A program made the position numbers and the translations under genes. The notes beneath the pieces were generated by a model, which ran no database searches, was not told the origin of the DNA, and saw only the letters and a list, made by a program, of their open reading frames with translations. DNA of 64,000 bases. It comes from JBKHXF01 sp046566145 (GTDB lineage Bacteria > Actinomycetota > Nitriliruptoria > Nitriliruptorales > Nitriliruptoraceae). Below are positions 8,070 through 16,539 of this stretch, in pieces (the stretch's first letter is position 1; each line of letters starts with the position of its first letter). The DNA is taken from assembly GCA_046566145.1 (NCBI GenBank), contig JBKHXF010000022.1, positions 1 through 64,000 on the forward strand, read 5' to 3'.

Positions 8070-8816
8070 TCAGACCTGCTGGCCGAGGGGCTCCTCGTTG
8101 GCGAGGCCGCCGGGGACGTGCCGCTCGAACAGCTCGCGCACGTCGCGGTTGGCCGGCAGGTAGCTGACGAGGCAGTCGGTGCGCAGCGACTCGGTCACGC
8201 CGGCGTCGATGACGGCGTCGCGGATGACCAGCGGCGTGGCGGCCTGGCGCTGCGCGGCGTCGTCGGCCATGCGCTTGCGGATCCCGCCGGGGTCGGCGAC
8301 GCCGTCGAGCAGCGCCTGCGCGTACACGCGCAGCCCCGGGTCCTCCGACACGTCGGGCAGCGGGTGCGGGTCGTACCACTCGACGCCGCCGTCCGGGCCC
8401 GGGTCGAACGCGCGGGTGGTCACCGCGACGTTGGCGTCGTGCGTGTCGCCGACGAGGCCGGTCCGGGTGGCCTGGAACGACACGAGCCGGCGCGGGACGC
8501 CCTCGTCGTCGGTGAGCGGCGGGATGCCGGGCGGCAGCGGCGTGTCGAGCCCGAGCGTCGCGACGTTCGCGCCGTACCCGGACAGGGCGCGGGCGAGCAG
8601 CATCGGCAGCCAGCGGCGCGGCGCGCCGGTGCGCTGCGGGACGATGGCGGCGACGAGCATCCCAGCGCGGAACACCTCGATGACCGGCGGCGCCACGATC
8701 GCGCCGACGACCCGGCCGCCGTCGGCCGCGACCGCCCCGGCGCGGTGCCGCTCGAGGTGGGCGGCGAAGCGCTGCGGCGCCTCGCCGGGGTGGAGGGTGT
8801 GGAGATCGTCGGCCAT
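8070..8816 (-). CDS. Hypothetical protein downstream of a carboxymuconolactone-decarboxylase-like gene
   Basis: 248 residues from ATG 8816, 5 nt after the stop of the peroxidase-like gene, so probably one operon. Codon usage and lack of interruption support a real gene. There is no recognisable motif; the middle (VVGAIVAPPVIEVFRAGMLVAAIVPQ) is hydrophobic but not clearly transmembrane. Much longer upstream extension of this frame runs through three other genes and is rejected. Function unknown. Confidence 0.6.
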   Translation of the reverse strand: MADDLHTLHPGEAPQRFAAHLERHRAGAVAADGGRVVGAIVAPPVIEVFRAGMLVAAIVPQRTGAPRRWLPMLLARALSGYGANVATLGLDTPLPPGIPPLTDDEGVPRRLVSFQATRTGLVGDTHDANVAVTTRAFDPGPDGGVEWYDPHPLPDVSEDPGLRVYAQALLDGVADPGGIRKRMADDAAQRQAATPLVIRDAVIDAGVTESLRTDCLVSYLPANRDVRELFERHVPGGLANEEPLGQQV

Positions 8817-8821
8817 CTCGG

Positions 8822-9391
8822 TCAGCGTCCCATCGTGAGGAACTCGTCGTTCGGGCGGAGCGCCAGGACGTTCGCCATCCGGTTCGACAGGGCGAACAGG
8901 CTGGTGATCGCGGCGATGTCCCAGACGTCGTCGTCGGTGAACCCGTGCTGGCGGAGCGCCTCGAGGTCGGCCTCGTCGACGGCCTGCGACTCGGTCGCGA
9001 CCTTCACGGCGAACTCGACCATCGCGCGCTGCCGTGGGGTCAGGTCGCCGCGTCGGTGGTTGGTGGCGAGCTCGTCGGCGAGCCGGGGGTCCTTCGCGCG
9101 GATGCGCAGGATCGCGCCGTGCGCCACGACGCAGTAGAGGCAGTCGTTCACGCCGGACGTCGCCACGACGACCATCTCGCGCTCGGCCTTCGTCAGCCCC
9201 GAGCCCTCGCGCTCCATCACGGCGTCGTGGTAGGCGAGGAAGGCGCGCAGCTCGTCGGGCCGGTGCGCGAGCGCGAGGAACACGTTGGGCACGAAGCCGG
9301 TGCGCTCCTGCACGTCGAGGATGGTGGCGCGCAGGTCCTCCGGGAGCTCGGAGAGGTCCGGGACGGGGAAGCGGCTGATCGGTGCGGTCAC
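8822..9391 (-). CDS. AhpD/carboxymuconolactone decarboxylase-family peroxidase-related protein
   Basis: 189 residues from GTG 9391; the frame is open further upstream, but that part is low-complexity Arg/Pro sequence. The core VNDCLYCVVAHGAILR carries the CxxC...H active site of AhpD-type alkylhydroperoxidases. PNVFLALAHRPDELRAFLAYHDAVM and the C-terminal DVWDIAAITSLFALSNRMAN fit the peroxidase-related (TIGR01926-like) subfamily. By family it reduces peroxides through the paired cysteines; the physiological substrate is unknown. A hypothetical gene follows 5 nt downstream. Confidence 0.82.
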   Translation of the reverse strand: MTAPISRFPVPDLSELPEDLRATILDVQERTGFVPNVFLALAHRPDELRAFLAYHDAVMEREGSGLTKAEREMVVVATSGVNDCLYCVVAHGAILRIRAKDPRLADELATNHRRGDLTPRQRAMVEFAVKVATESQAVDEADLEALRQHGFTDDDVWDIAAITSLFALSNRMANVLALRPNDEFLTMGR

Positions 9392-9621
9392 GGCGTGCCT
9401 CGCGGACGGCGGTCCGGCGGAGGCTACGGGGCGCGGAGGCGACCGGTCGGCCGGCGTCCGCGACCACGCTGCGACCACGGCGCGGACCCGGCGGGGCTCG
9501 GGGGTCGCGCTGCGGACCGTTCGTCCCGGACGCGACGGGCCCGGCTTCGTAGCCTCGGCCCCCAGGAGCCGTCGCGTGGCCACGTCCGCTCCCGCCCTGC
9601 ACCGCCGAACAGGAGACCCAC

Positions 9622-9951
9622 GTGGCGACCGTCGCCGAGAACATGCGCGTCGTCCCGGAGTTCGACCCGTCCGAGGCCAGCCAGGTCGTCGAGATCGTGT
9701 CCGCGCGACTCGACCGCCGGTTCGGCCGCTTCGACGACGACCAGCTCGAGCTCGAGATCTCGGTCAAGGAGCGTGACACGCCCTCCCAGCGGGTGGTCCT
9801 GGAGTGCTGGCTCGCGGTCTCGGGCAACAGCCGCTTCGTCGGCACCTCGACCGAGGCGTCGCTGCTGGCTGCGGTGCGCGAGAGCGCGGACGACGTGTAC
9901 CGGCAGGTCGATCGCTTCCTCACCAGGCGCGAGGACTCTCGCCGAGGCTGA
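9622..9951 (+). CDS. Ribosome hibernation factor (HPF/RaiA)-like small protein
   Basis: 109 residues from GTG 9622, with AGGAG 8 nt upstream. The order of elements (SQVVEIVSARLDRRFGRFDDDQLELEISVKE, LECWLAVSGNSRFVGTSTE, LLAAVRESADDVYRQVDRFLTRRED) matches the beta-alpha-beta-beta-beta-alpha fold of HPF/RaiA: N-terminal helix, amphipathic strands, then a final helix ending in basic residues. It lacks the C-terminal dimerisation domain of long HPF. Role in binding idle ribosomes is inferred from this weak similarity. Confidence 0.5.
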   Translation: MATVAENMRVVPEFDPSEASQVVEIVSARLDRRFGRFDDDQLELEISVKERDTPSQRVVLECWLAVSGNSRFVGTSTEASLLAAVRESADDVYRQVDRFLTRREDSRRG

Positions 9952-9976
9952 TCGACGCCGTCCGCGCCGGCGGCGG

Positions 9977-10456
9977 TCAGCCCGCGCCGGCGCCGGCGGC
10001 GTGCCGGCGGGCGGCCTCGCCGGCGAGGACGTCGAGCTCGGCTCGGACCATCCGGCGCAGCGGCGGGTCGGCGACCGGCCGGGCCAGCCACGCCGCGACG
10101 CGACCCGCCCGCGTCGCCGGGCGGTACCGCAGGTCGAGTCCGAGGCGGGCACGGGCCGGGCCCCGCGGATCCACCCACAGCGTCGTCGACGCGGCGTCGC
10201 CGCCCGGCCCGTCGCCGACCACGGTGTAGGCGCGGCCCTCGTCGACGTCGGTGACCCGCACGACGTCGGTGTGGGTGCGCCCGGCGCGGGTGCGGTGCTC
10301 GGCCCACACGAGGCCCGGTCCGAAGCGGCCGCCGGCGTCCGGTTCCCGCCGGCGCTCGAACACCACGCCCGGCAGGACGGTCTGGCCGTCGTGGATGTCG
10401 GTCACCAGGTCCCAGACGACCTCCGCCGGCGCGGCGACCTCGACGCTGACACGCAC
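9977..10456 (-). CDS. SRPBCC-family (polyketide cyclase/START-like) protein
   Basis: 159 residues if started at GTG 10456 (VRVSVEVAAPAEVVWDLVTDIHD); an in-frame GTG at 10528 would add 24 Pro/Arg-rich residues and push the start into the promoter of the divergent DksA-like gene. The opening strand-helix pattern VEVAAPAEVVWDLVTD is the hallmark of the SRPBCC ligand-binding fold, followed by alternating strands and a long C-terminal amphipathic helix. These proteins bind hydrophobic ligands or act as cyclases; nothing here fixes the ligand. Confidence 0.75.
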   Translation of the reverse strand: MRVSVEVAAPAEVVWDLVTDIHDGQTVLPGVVFERRREPDAGGRFGPGLVWAEHRTRAGRTHTDVVRVTDVDEGRAYTVVGDGPGGDAASTTLWVDPRGPARARLGLDLRYRPATRAGRVAAWLARPVADPPLRRMVRAELDVLAGEAARRHAAGAGAG

Positions 10457-10557
10457 GCTTCCGGCTCCGGGTCGGCGGCTGGGATGACGGGTCCGGTTCG
10501 GCGCCGGCGGCCGGCCGGTCGGTGGCACGACGCCGACGCGGGCGTACGGTCGGGCGC

Positions 10558-10908
10558 ATGGATGCCGAGACCCCCGACCACACCCCCGACATGGCGGAGC
10601 TTGTCCGGCGCCTCGAGCGCCGGCGCGACGAGCTCGTGGCCGAGCTCGAGCGGCTCACCGCCCCACCCGACGAGACCGCGGTCGTGGGGTTCGGCAAGCG
10701 CGTGGGGGACGGCACCACCGAGGCCGTCGAGCGCATCTCGAGCACGCTCACGGCGCGGTCCCTCGCCGGCTCGCTCGCCGAGGTCCGGCGGGCACTCGTG
10801 AAGGTGGCTGCCGGGACCTACGGGGTGTGCGACGTGTGCCACCAGCCGATCCCGCTGGAGCGGATGGAGGCGCGGCCGTTCACGTCGCGCTGCGTCGCGC
10901 ACGCCTGA
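10558..10908 (+). CDS. DksA/TraR-type zinc-finger protein
   Basis: 116 residues from ATG 10558, which lies 7 nt after TACGGT (10545-10550), so probably leaderless. An N-terminal coiled coil (residues 10-35) leads to the C-terminal GTYGVCDVCHQPIPLERMEARPFTSRCVAHA. CxxC and a final Cys are kept, but the fourth ligand is His rather than Cys (CVAH). DksA-like proteins bind RNA polymerase through the secondary channel and alter initiation. Actinobacterial homologues are usually short, as here. Confidence 0.8.
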   Translation: MDAETPDHTPDMAELVRRLERRRDELVAELERLTAPPDETAVVGFGKRVGDGTTEAVERISSTLTARSLAGSLAEVRRALVKVAAGTYGVCDVCHQPIPLERMEARPFTSRCVAHA

Positions 10909-10944
10909 CGGCGTCGGGGAGGCGCCGCGCCGGCGGTCGTCGTG

Positions 10945-11652
10945 TCAGGTGCCGATCGCCTCGATGCTGAGCTGGCAGCCGACCTCGATGAACCCGACGC
11001 GGGCGCCGAGCCGGCGGGACGGCTCGTTCCAGCCGGCGGCACGCCACTGCGGCGCGAGCCCGTCGGCGAGCGCCGCGGCGGACGCGGCGAGCCCGAGGTC
11101 GGTGCCGACGCCCTCGCCCCGGTGGGCGGGGTCGACCAGCACGCCGACGTGGGCGACCCCGGTCGGCCACGTCGTCCAACCGGCGACGCCCGCGATCCGA
11201 CCCCGCCGGCGGACCACCCGCGCTCGCTCGAGGTCCGCGGCGGAGGACTCCTCGACCTCGTCGGGTCGCTGCCCGACGAGCCACGCCGCGAGCTCGTCGG
11301 GGTCGGCGTCGGTGGCGTCGTCCGGGGCCGGCGGCGGGACGGTCCCGTCGGGCAGGTAGGCGAGGTGCCCGGGGCCGAGGACGGCGCCGCGCATGAGCGC
11401 CTCGACCTGGGTCGGGTCGGCGGGGTCGTCGAGGGCGAGGAGCGCCTCGAGGGCGTCGTCGTCGGCCTGGCCGGCCTCCACGACGTGGGCGTCACCGAGC
11501 CGCAGGACGCCGGTCCACCCGGGCGGGCACAGCCCCCGCGAGCCCCGCACGACCGTCCGGGTCCCGGGGGCGAGGCCGTCCGGGAGCCCGGTGAGCTCGC
11601 GCCAGAGGCGCAGGCTCGCGGTCGGGGGCGCGGTGGGGGATGTGGGGGTCAC
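10945..11652 (-). CDS. GNAT-family N-acetyltransferase
   Basis: 235 residues from GTG 11652. The C-terminal third has the GNAT core: VAHVGVLVDPAHRGEGVGTDLG, where the RGEGVG loop binds acetyl-CoA pyrophosphate, and then helix LAASAAALADG and NEPSRRLGARVGFIEVG (motif B). The N-terminal about 120 residues (LWRELTGLPDGLAPGTRTVVRG) form a separate domain of unknown role. Substrate unknown. Confidence 0.8.
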   Translation of the reverse strand: MTPTSPTAPPTASLRLWRELTGLPDGLAPGTRTVVRGSRGLCPPGWTGVLRLGDAHVVEAGQADDDALEALLALDDPADPTQVEALMRGAVLGPGHLAYLPDGTVPPPAPDDATDADPDELAAWLVGQRPDEVEESSAADLERARVVRRRGRIAGVAGWTTWPTGVAHVGVLVDPAHRGEGVGTDLGLAASAAALADGLAPQWRAAGWNEPSRRLGARVGFIEVGCQLSIEAIGT

Positions 11653-11707
11653 GGGGTGGGTCGCACGTGCCGTCCGGTCGGTCGGGGCGCGCGACCCTAG
11701 CCGCGGG

Positions 11708-12061
11708 TCACTCGCGCTCTGGGCGGTGGTGGCAGACCCAGATGCCCTCGGTCAGGGGCGGCGTCCACCACGTCCAGTCCCCATCGACGTTCTCGTCGTG
11801 TCGGCACGGACGGTCGTCGGCGTTCCAGTGGGTCGAGTACGACTCCTGGGGGCCGCGCGTGTCGGGCGCGACGACGAGGATGACGCCCGTCGAGCCCTTG
11901 CCCTTCACGCTGAAGCAGTGGCCGGCCGGCACCGGGACGCACTGGAACGCCGGGGTGGCGCCGACGGTGTCCTCGGTCGGTTGGGCCGTCGCGACGCTCG
12001 CCGGCAGCAGCAGCGCGGCGAGGGCCAGGACGACCAGGGTCGTCGTTCGTGCACGGGTCAT
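11708..12061 (-). CDS. Small exported protein with four cysteines
   Basis: 117 residues from ATG 12061. The N-terminus MTRARTTTLVVLALAALLLP followed by ASVATAQ is a clear Sec signal peptide, predicted cut after ATA. The mature part is about 90 residues, Trp-rich near the C-terminus (GDWTWWTPPLTEG) with Cys residues in QCVP, HCFS, PCRHD and WVCHH that could form two disulfides. No family recognised. It stands alone, downstream of a 295-nt non-coding stretch. Confidence 0.65.
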   Translation of the reverse strand: MTRARTTTLVVLALAALLLPASVATAQPTEDTVGATPAFQCVPVPAGHCFSVKGKGSTGVILVVAPDTRGPQESYSTHWNADDRPCRHDENVDGDWTWWTPPLTEGIWVCHHRPERE

Positions 12062-12356
12062 CGGGTCGGACCTTCCCTCGTGGCCAACCGTGATCGGCCG
12101 GCCCTGTCGTGGCCGCGACGCGCACGCGCGCGGTCGGCCGCCCGCCCCCGGACGGCCACCCACGAGCATGCGCCTGTCCGCGAGCCGCGCCCATGCCCCG
12201 ACGGGGCCAGATGCCGGACCGGTCGAGCGGAGCGGCCCGTCATCGGCCGGACGGGGGAGGGCCCGCCCACCTCGGGTGGTCGCGCCGACCGCCGGCGCGG
12301 TCAGCCGCCGGCGGACGAGGAGCGCGGGGAGCCGCCCGCGCAGCGCGACCGCGTCG
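12062..12356. other. Intergenic, no gene seen
   Basis: This stretch carries the upstream region of the small exported protein (minus) and the tail side of the next minus-strand gene. I see only GC-rich sequence with short CGCCGGCG-type palindromes and no supported gene. Confidence 0.5.
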
Positions 12357-13274
12357 TCACCCGAGCCAGAGCGTCACGACGACGCCGTCGTCGGCGAGCG
12401 TCGGACCGGCGACGTACCCGCCGTGGCTCCACGTCCCCGCCGGCACGCCGACGGACATCCCCGCCAGCGCGAAGGTGAAGACGTTGCCCGCACCGAGGAA
12501 CCGGATGCCGGTGCTCTCACCCGCAGGACACGGCGGGGCGTACGCCAGGGACGACGCGATCGTCGGGGTGCCGTCGTAGACGCAGTCGCCGATCTCGGTG
12601 GCGGCGGTGAGCGACCCGGTGGCGGCGACGAAGCGGAACAGCGTGCCGCCGTCGTCGGTGATCTCCCCCGTCGCGCCGGCGGTGACCACGGCGGCACCGA
12701 GGGTCGGGCTCATGTCGTCCAGGACACGGAACTCGTGCGACGGCGCGCTGCTCGCGCTGAGCGACACGGCGCCAGCGAGCTCGTCGGTGGTGATCCTCAC
12801 GGTGGTGCGCGCCGTCGGGTCGGTGGAGACGACGTGCAGCTCGTACCGGCCCGCCGGGACGCCGCGGACGCGTTCGCCGTTCGACGGGTTCTCGAGACCG
12901 GCGTGGAGCACGTAGAGCTGGGAGAGGAGATCGGCACAGCTGGCCGGGCTGGACTCGACGCACAGGATCTCCGGGTCGACGCGGCTCCAGAGCAGCGTCG
13001 CGCCGGCCGGTCCGCGAAGGACCGCGGTGGCCGCCTCGGCGTCGGTCTGCAGGGAGAGGTTCGGGTTGTCGGCGGCGGCCAGCGAGAGGAGGAGGGGCTG
13101 CGGGACGTCGACGACCGCGGTGCCCGACCCGGTCACGGTCAGCTCGCTGGTGCCGGCGAGCTGCTGCGGACCCTCGGTCGACGTCGTCGGGGGCTCGGCG
13201 GAGGCCAGCAGCACCCCCAGCGCGAGGGCCAGGGGCAGCACGAGCCGCCGGTTCGTCGTGCTCCTGCCCTCCAT
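12357..13274 (-). CDS. Exported protein of unknown function, 305 aa
   Basis: The N-terminus MEGRSTTNRRLVLPLALALGVLLASAEP is a signal peptide. The mature protein is Thr/Ala/Gly-rich and predicted mostly beta (ELTVTGSGTAVVDVPQPLLLSL), with two short repeats of a pattern reading YELHVVS/FRFVAATG. Two Cys pairs (CVESSPASC and CVYDG...CPAG) may be disulfides. This resembles extracellular beta-sandwich proteins, but no named family is recognisable. It may be co-expressed with nothing: the neighbours have their own upstream regions. Confidence 0.65.
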   Translation of the reverse strand: MEGRSTTNRRLVLPLALALGVLLASAEPPTTSTEGPQQLAGTSELTVTGSGTAVVDVPQPLLLSLAAADNPNLSLQTDAEAATAVLRGPAGATLLWSRVDPEILCVESSPASCADLLSQLYVLHAGLENPSNGERVRGVPAGRYELHVVSTDPTARTTVRITTDELAGAVSLSASSAPSHEFRVLDDMSPTLGAAVVTAGATGEITDDGGTLFRFVAATGSLTAATEIGDCVYDGTPTIASSLAYAPPCPAGESTGIRFLGAGNVFTFALAGMSVGVPAGTWSHGGYVAGPTLADDGVVVTLWLG

Positions 13275-13373
13275 CTCGCTCTCCGGGTGGTCGCGGGTCC
13301 GCGCCGGCGAGTTCGCCGCGGGTCGTCTCGGCTCCTGCCCGCCCGCATGGGTCGCCGTCAGCCGCCGGCGGGG

Positions 13374-13817
13374 TCAGCCATCAGGGGCGGTCGGGCCGAC
13401 GAGCGCCGCGATCCGGTCGAGCGCCGCCGGGATCACGCCGTCGTCGAAGCCCCCGCCGACCGCCCCCGTCGTGAACCGCTCGCCGCGCACCACGGCCGCG
13501 AGGAGCCGCCGGCAGTCCTCGAGGCTCGCCTCGCTCACCAGCTCCGGCGCGTCCCAGAGGGCCTGGCCCCGCTGCTCCATCCAGGCCGGCCAGGGGAACG
13601 GGGCCACGACCTCGGCGGCGTGGAGGATGGTGATGAGCTCCCCGATCTCGTCCGGGTAGCCGGCGTCGAACATCGAGGCGGCGCCCGGAGCGGGACGCCA
13701 CCACGCGTCCGGGAGGGCCGCGACGCGCGCACGCCACGCGAGCACCGGAGCCCAGTCGAGCTCCTCCGCCGGCGGCTGCGGCCGCTGCAGTTCCTCGTCC
13801 GCCTGCCCCACCCCCAT
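13374..13817 (-). CDS. DUF6508-like protein
   Basis: 147 residues from ATG 13817 with GGGAGGGG just upstream. The C-terminal part, LEDCRRLLAAVVRGERFTTG then FDDGVIPAALDRIAAL, fits my memory of DUF6508 (LL...VR..RF.eG...a...G.i..iL.RL). The N-terminal half includes a Trp/Pro-rich PFPWPAWMEQRGQALW segment. Members are small soluble proteins of unknown function. Confidence 0.55.
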   Translation of the reverse strand: MGVGQADEELQRPQPPAEELDWAPVLAWRARVAALPDAWWRPAPGAASMFDAGYPDEIGELITILHAAEVVAPFPWPAWMEQRGQALWDAPELVSEASLEDCRRLLAAVVRGERFTTGAVGGGFDDGVIPAALDRIAALVGPTAPDG

Positions 13818-13856
13818 GCCCCTCCCGTCGCCCTCGTACGCGGCCCGGAACGAACG

Positions 13857-13883
13857 GAGGAGCCGCGCGGAAGGCGGCTCCTC
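13857..13883. terminator. 10-bp hairpin at the island's left edge
   Basis: GAGGAGCCGC (13857-13866), 7-nt loop, GCGGCTCCTC (13874-13883), a perfect stem. It lies between the DUF6508-like gene and the lower-GC island and could stop transcription leaving the transposase remnant. Confidence 0.5.
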
Positions 13884-13910
13884 GGTCCTGCTGGTGCTCG
13901 AGAGGGGCCA

Positions 13911-13922
13911 TCGCGAAAAGGG
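13911..13922. repeat. Inverted copy of the candidate attachment core
   Basis: TCGCGAAAAGG at 13911-13921 is the reverse complement of CCTTTTCGCGA found at 14009-14019 and 19617-19627. It lies just outside the left direct repeat. Confidence 0.5.
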
Positions 13923-14007
13923 CTAGGGGCTGATAGCTGTCATCTTGTGACGGTTCTCCCGGTAGATCCTCGCGGTCCGTACACGCTGCCGCGTCGGATA
14001 CCACACC

Positions 14008-14019
14008 GCCTTTTCGCGA
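14008..14019. repeat. Left 12-bp direct repeat flanking the island (candidate attachment site)
   Basis: GCCTTTTCGCGA here is identical to 19616-19627. The two copies bracket the lower-GC segment with the transposase remnant, kinase/HIRAN pair and restriction-modification genes. No integrase gene remains, so the site assignment rests on position only. Confidence 0.5.
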
Positions 14020-14087
14020 CAAGTTGCGCCGCCGCTCCATGACTGGAGCCCCGCGAGCGTGGTGCTCGCGGGGCCCCGGGTGAGGCG

Positions 14088-14760
14088 TCAGGCCGCCTCG
14101 CCATCCGTCTGTGTGGCGTGCTGGCGGTCGTGTTCTTCGATCTCTGCGTCCGTGAGTTCTCGGACTGGCCTGGGTGCCGGGTCGGGCGTCAGGAGCGGGT
14201 GGTCGTGGAGGTCGTCGCGGTCCGCGTAGAACTTGCGCTGGTGCCGGACGTTGCAGACGGCTGCGGCAAGCGCGATCCCGAGCGAGACCATCGGTAGCCC
14301 GACGAACTGCGAGTAGCCGCGTCGCACGCCTTCGGTGTTGGGGTTCTTGAGGCTGCCGAAGTAGCCCTCAACGTAGGTGCGAAGGTCGTAGACATCCCGC
14401 CACTCGGGACTGGCCCAGTAGGGAGGGGACAGCCCGCCTTCCCGGCCATCGCCGGGCACATCCAACGGGTCCGGCCGTTCTCACCGATGGCCTCATGGCG
14501 GTCCATCGCCCAGACCCGTCGTTCTGCGATGGCGGCGTCGAACGCGTCGTGGGCCGCCTTGCCGGCAGTCGGGCCGGGGCGTTCCAGGGTGACGAGCCGT
14601 TCGGGCATGGCGGGGCAGTGCATCCAGCCGTTGATCAGCCACATGCCGTAGACGTCGACGGAGCCGTGCTCGTCGGCGCGCATGTCGAAGTGCTGGTTGA
14701 TGCCGCGTGCCCGGAGTTTGTCGGCCCAGCGATCGACGCGCTTATAGCTCGGAGGTCGGC
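14088..14760 (-). pseudogene. Transposase remnant with frameshifts
   Basis: Two minus-strand reading frames carry consecutive parts of one protein. The upstream part reads YKRVDRWADKLRARGINQHF ... DRHEAIGENGRTRWMCPAM. The downstream part reads PPYWASPEWRDVYDL ... YVEGYFGSLKNPNTEGVRRG. The switch is near 14430. A further segment, NGNVPTVLADATGADLR, in yet another frame just upstream (about 14755-14805) may be more of the same gene. The N-terminal portion is missing. The C-terminal block resembles actinobacterial DDE-type transposases, but I cannot name the IS family. Confidence 0.6.
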
Positions 14761-14871
14761 GCCCGTAGCATCGGCGAGAACGGTGGGCACGTTGCCGTTG
14801 GGGCGGCGTCGCGGTGCGCCTCGGGCGCGCCTACTTCGCGTCGGAGCGTGCCCGTGGGTGATGGATGACAC

Positions 14872-15783
14872 ATGAGCGAGTGCTTCCCGGTCGTTGACAC
14901 CAGCACGTGGGTCGTTGTCGATGACGAGAAGATGGGCCGGAAGGCCAAGGACTGGCTGATGGACCCGTCCGGTGCTTGGTGGCTCTTCAAGCACGTCCGA
15001 TCCAACGAAGGGACCAACCCGCGAGGCGAGGACTGGGCGGAGGTCATCGCCGCCGAGGTAGCACGGCGTATGGGCCTTCCCTGCGCCGAGGTCCGGCTGG
15101 CGCGGCGCGAGACACCCGGCGAGAACCCGCGAGGCATCGTGTCCCGGAACGTTCTCGACCGAGAGGCCCCGGAGAAGTTCGAGCACGGCAACGAGCTGTT
15201 GGCCGGTGCTATCGAGGGCTACGACCGACGGGCCTCCGGAGCTGTGACGGGATACACCGTCGAGGCAGCCATGGGGGTTCTCGCGGGGGTCGAGGTGCAT
15301 CCGGACCTCGTCGGCACGGAACTCCGGTCCGCTGCGGACCAGCTCGCCGCCTACCTCGTGTTCGACGGCCTAGTCAACGGCACTGACCGTCACCACCAGA
15401 ACTGGGCGGTCACGAAGCGTCCGGGCGGCGGACGCTTCCTGGCCGAGTCCTTCGATCACGGGTCATGTCTCGGGATGACTGAGACGCAAGCTCGCAAGGA
15501 AGCCATCCTGACCGGTGATGCCGATGCGTTGCGCCGCTGGCTCAGCAACGGCCGGACGAAGTTCGAACAAGGGCCGCGTCCTCTCGACGTCGCTGAGACG
15601 GCGATGGCGGCGGTCAACGAGGCAGCGAGGCGGGACATCCTCGAGCGCGTTGATGCGGTGACAACGGAGTGGGTCGAGGAGACCGTTGACCGGGTCCCGA
15701 GCGAGTTGATGTCACACTGGGACCGTAGGTTCGCCGTCGCCGTTGTCGGGCACGCAAGGAAGGAGTTGCTGGATGAGTACTGA
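14872..15783 (+). CDS. HipA-like kinase (C-terminal kinase domain only)
   Basis: 303 residues from ATG 14872. WWLFKHV near residue 40 gives a candidate ATP-binding Lys. VFDGLVNGTDRHHQNWAV (163-180) matches the HipA catalytic loop (Asp plus Asn), and SFDHGSCLG (193-201) matches the metal-binding DH of the activation region. The usual HipA N-terminal subdomain is absent. The next gene overlaps by 11 nt and appears to carry that function separately. HipA kinases phosphorylate tRNA synthetases or other targets, causing dormancy or acting in phage defence. Codon usage is less GC-rich than the flanks, consistent with transfer. Confidence 0.72.
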   Translation: MSECFPVVDTSTWVVVDDEKMGRKAKDWLMDPSGAWWLFKHVRSNEGTNPRGEDWAEVIAAEVARRMGLPCAEVRLARRETPGENPRGIVSRNVLDREAPEKFEHGNELLAGAIEGYDRRASGAVTGYTVEAAMGVLAGVEVHPDLVGTELRSAADQLAAYLVFDGLVNGTDRHHQNWAVTKRPGGGRFLAESFDHGSCLGMTETQARKEAILTGDADALRRWLSNGRTKFEQGPRPLDVAETAMAAVNEAARRDILERVDAVTTEWVEETVDRVPSELMSHWDRRFAVAVVGHARKELLDEY

Positions 15784-16489
15784 TGTCTCGCCTGGCCAGA
15801 CCCGCCAACGGTGCTTCGACGTCGTCTGGCAACATCCGAGCTCGCGTGCCTTCTACGTCGTCGGTGACCTGACCATCGAGCAGGGCGACGACGGCACCAT
15901 CGCGTCCTCGCGGTACGTGTACCGATCCGAGGCGCGAACCGTGCCCGGGTTCGAGCCGTTCGTGGCCTTCCCAGACCTCGGCCGCGACTACGCCTCCGAT
16001 GGCCTTCTCTCGATGTTCGACAACCGAGTGATGTCTCCTCGACGAAGCGACTTCCCGCGGTACGCGTCGGCGCTCGGTCTCTCGCCGGACGGTGCGGACC
16101 CGGTCGAGCTCTTGGCTCGTTCCGGCGGCGGCCGAGCCACCGACACCGTTCAACTCGTGCCGGAGCCGGAGCGGCATGACGACGGGAGCGAGTCCCGGCT
16201 ATTCCTAGTGTCCGGCGTTCGCCACAAGGACCCGGAAGGCAAGCTGACCGGTGCTCTGACCGAAGGCGACGAGCTCATCATGCGTGATGAGCCTGACAAC
16301 GAGTGGTCTCCTCGGGCGGTACTTCTCGCTGGTGACGGCGAGCCGTTCGGGTACGTCCCGAACTACCTGCTCGACTACTTGCACAAGGCGCGTGACGCGG
16401 CGCCCGTTCGGATCATGGTCGAGCACGTCAACGGTCCTGAGGTCCCACCTCACCTTCGAGTGCTGGCCCGGATGGTCTGCAGGGCCTAA
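15773..16489 (+). CDS. HipA-N-like/HIRAN-domain protein, partner of the kinase
   Basis: 238 residues from ATG 15773, which has AAGGAG 8 nt upstream and lies inside the kinase gene's end. An alternative ATG at 15743 has no good ribosome site. Residues 1-125 contain FVAFPDLGRDYASDGLLSMF and DPVELLARSGG, reminiscent of the HipA N-terminal region (F..L..d.L...LL...G). Residues about 140-238 (VRHKDPEGKLTGALTEGDEL ... PFGYVPNYLLDYL) match the HIRAN fold, which binds DNA ends in SNF2 and other repair or defence proteins. Likely works as a complex with the overlapping kinase. Confidence 0.6.
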   Translation: MSTDVSPGQTRQRCFDVVWQHPSSRAFYVVGDLTIEQGDDGTIASSRYVYRSEARTVPGFEPFVAFPDLGRDYASDGLLSMFDNRVMSPRRSDFPRYASALGLSPDGADPVELLARSGGGRATDTVQLVPEPERHDDGSESRLFLVSGVRHKDPEGKLTGALTEGDELIMRDEPDNEWSPRAVLLAGDGEPFGYVPNYLLDYLHKARDAAPVRIMVEHVNGPEVPPHLRVLARMVCRA

Positions 16490-16539
16490 GTGACTTCGGT
16501 CGGTCCCCGGTCAGGACCGCCGTTGTCGGGGTCCGTGAC

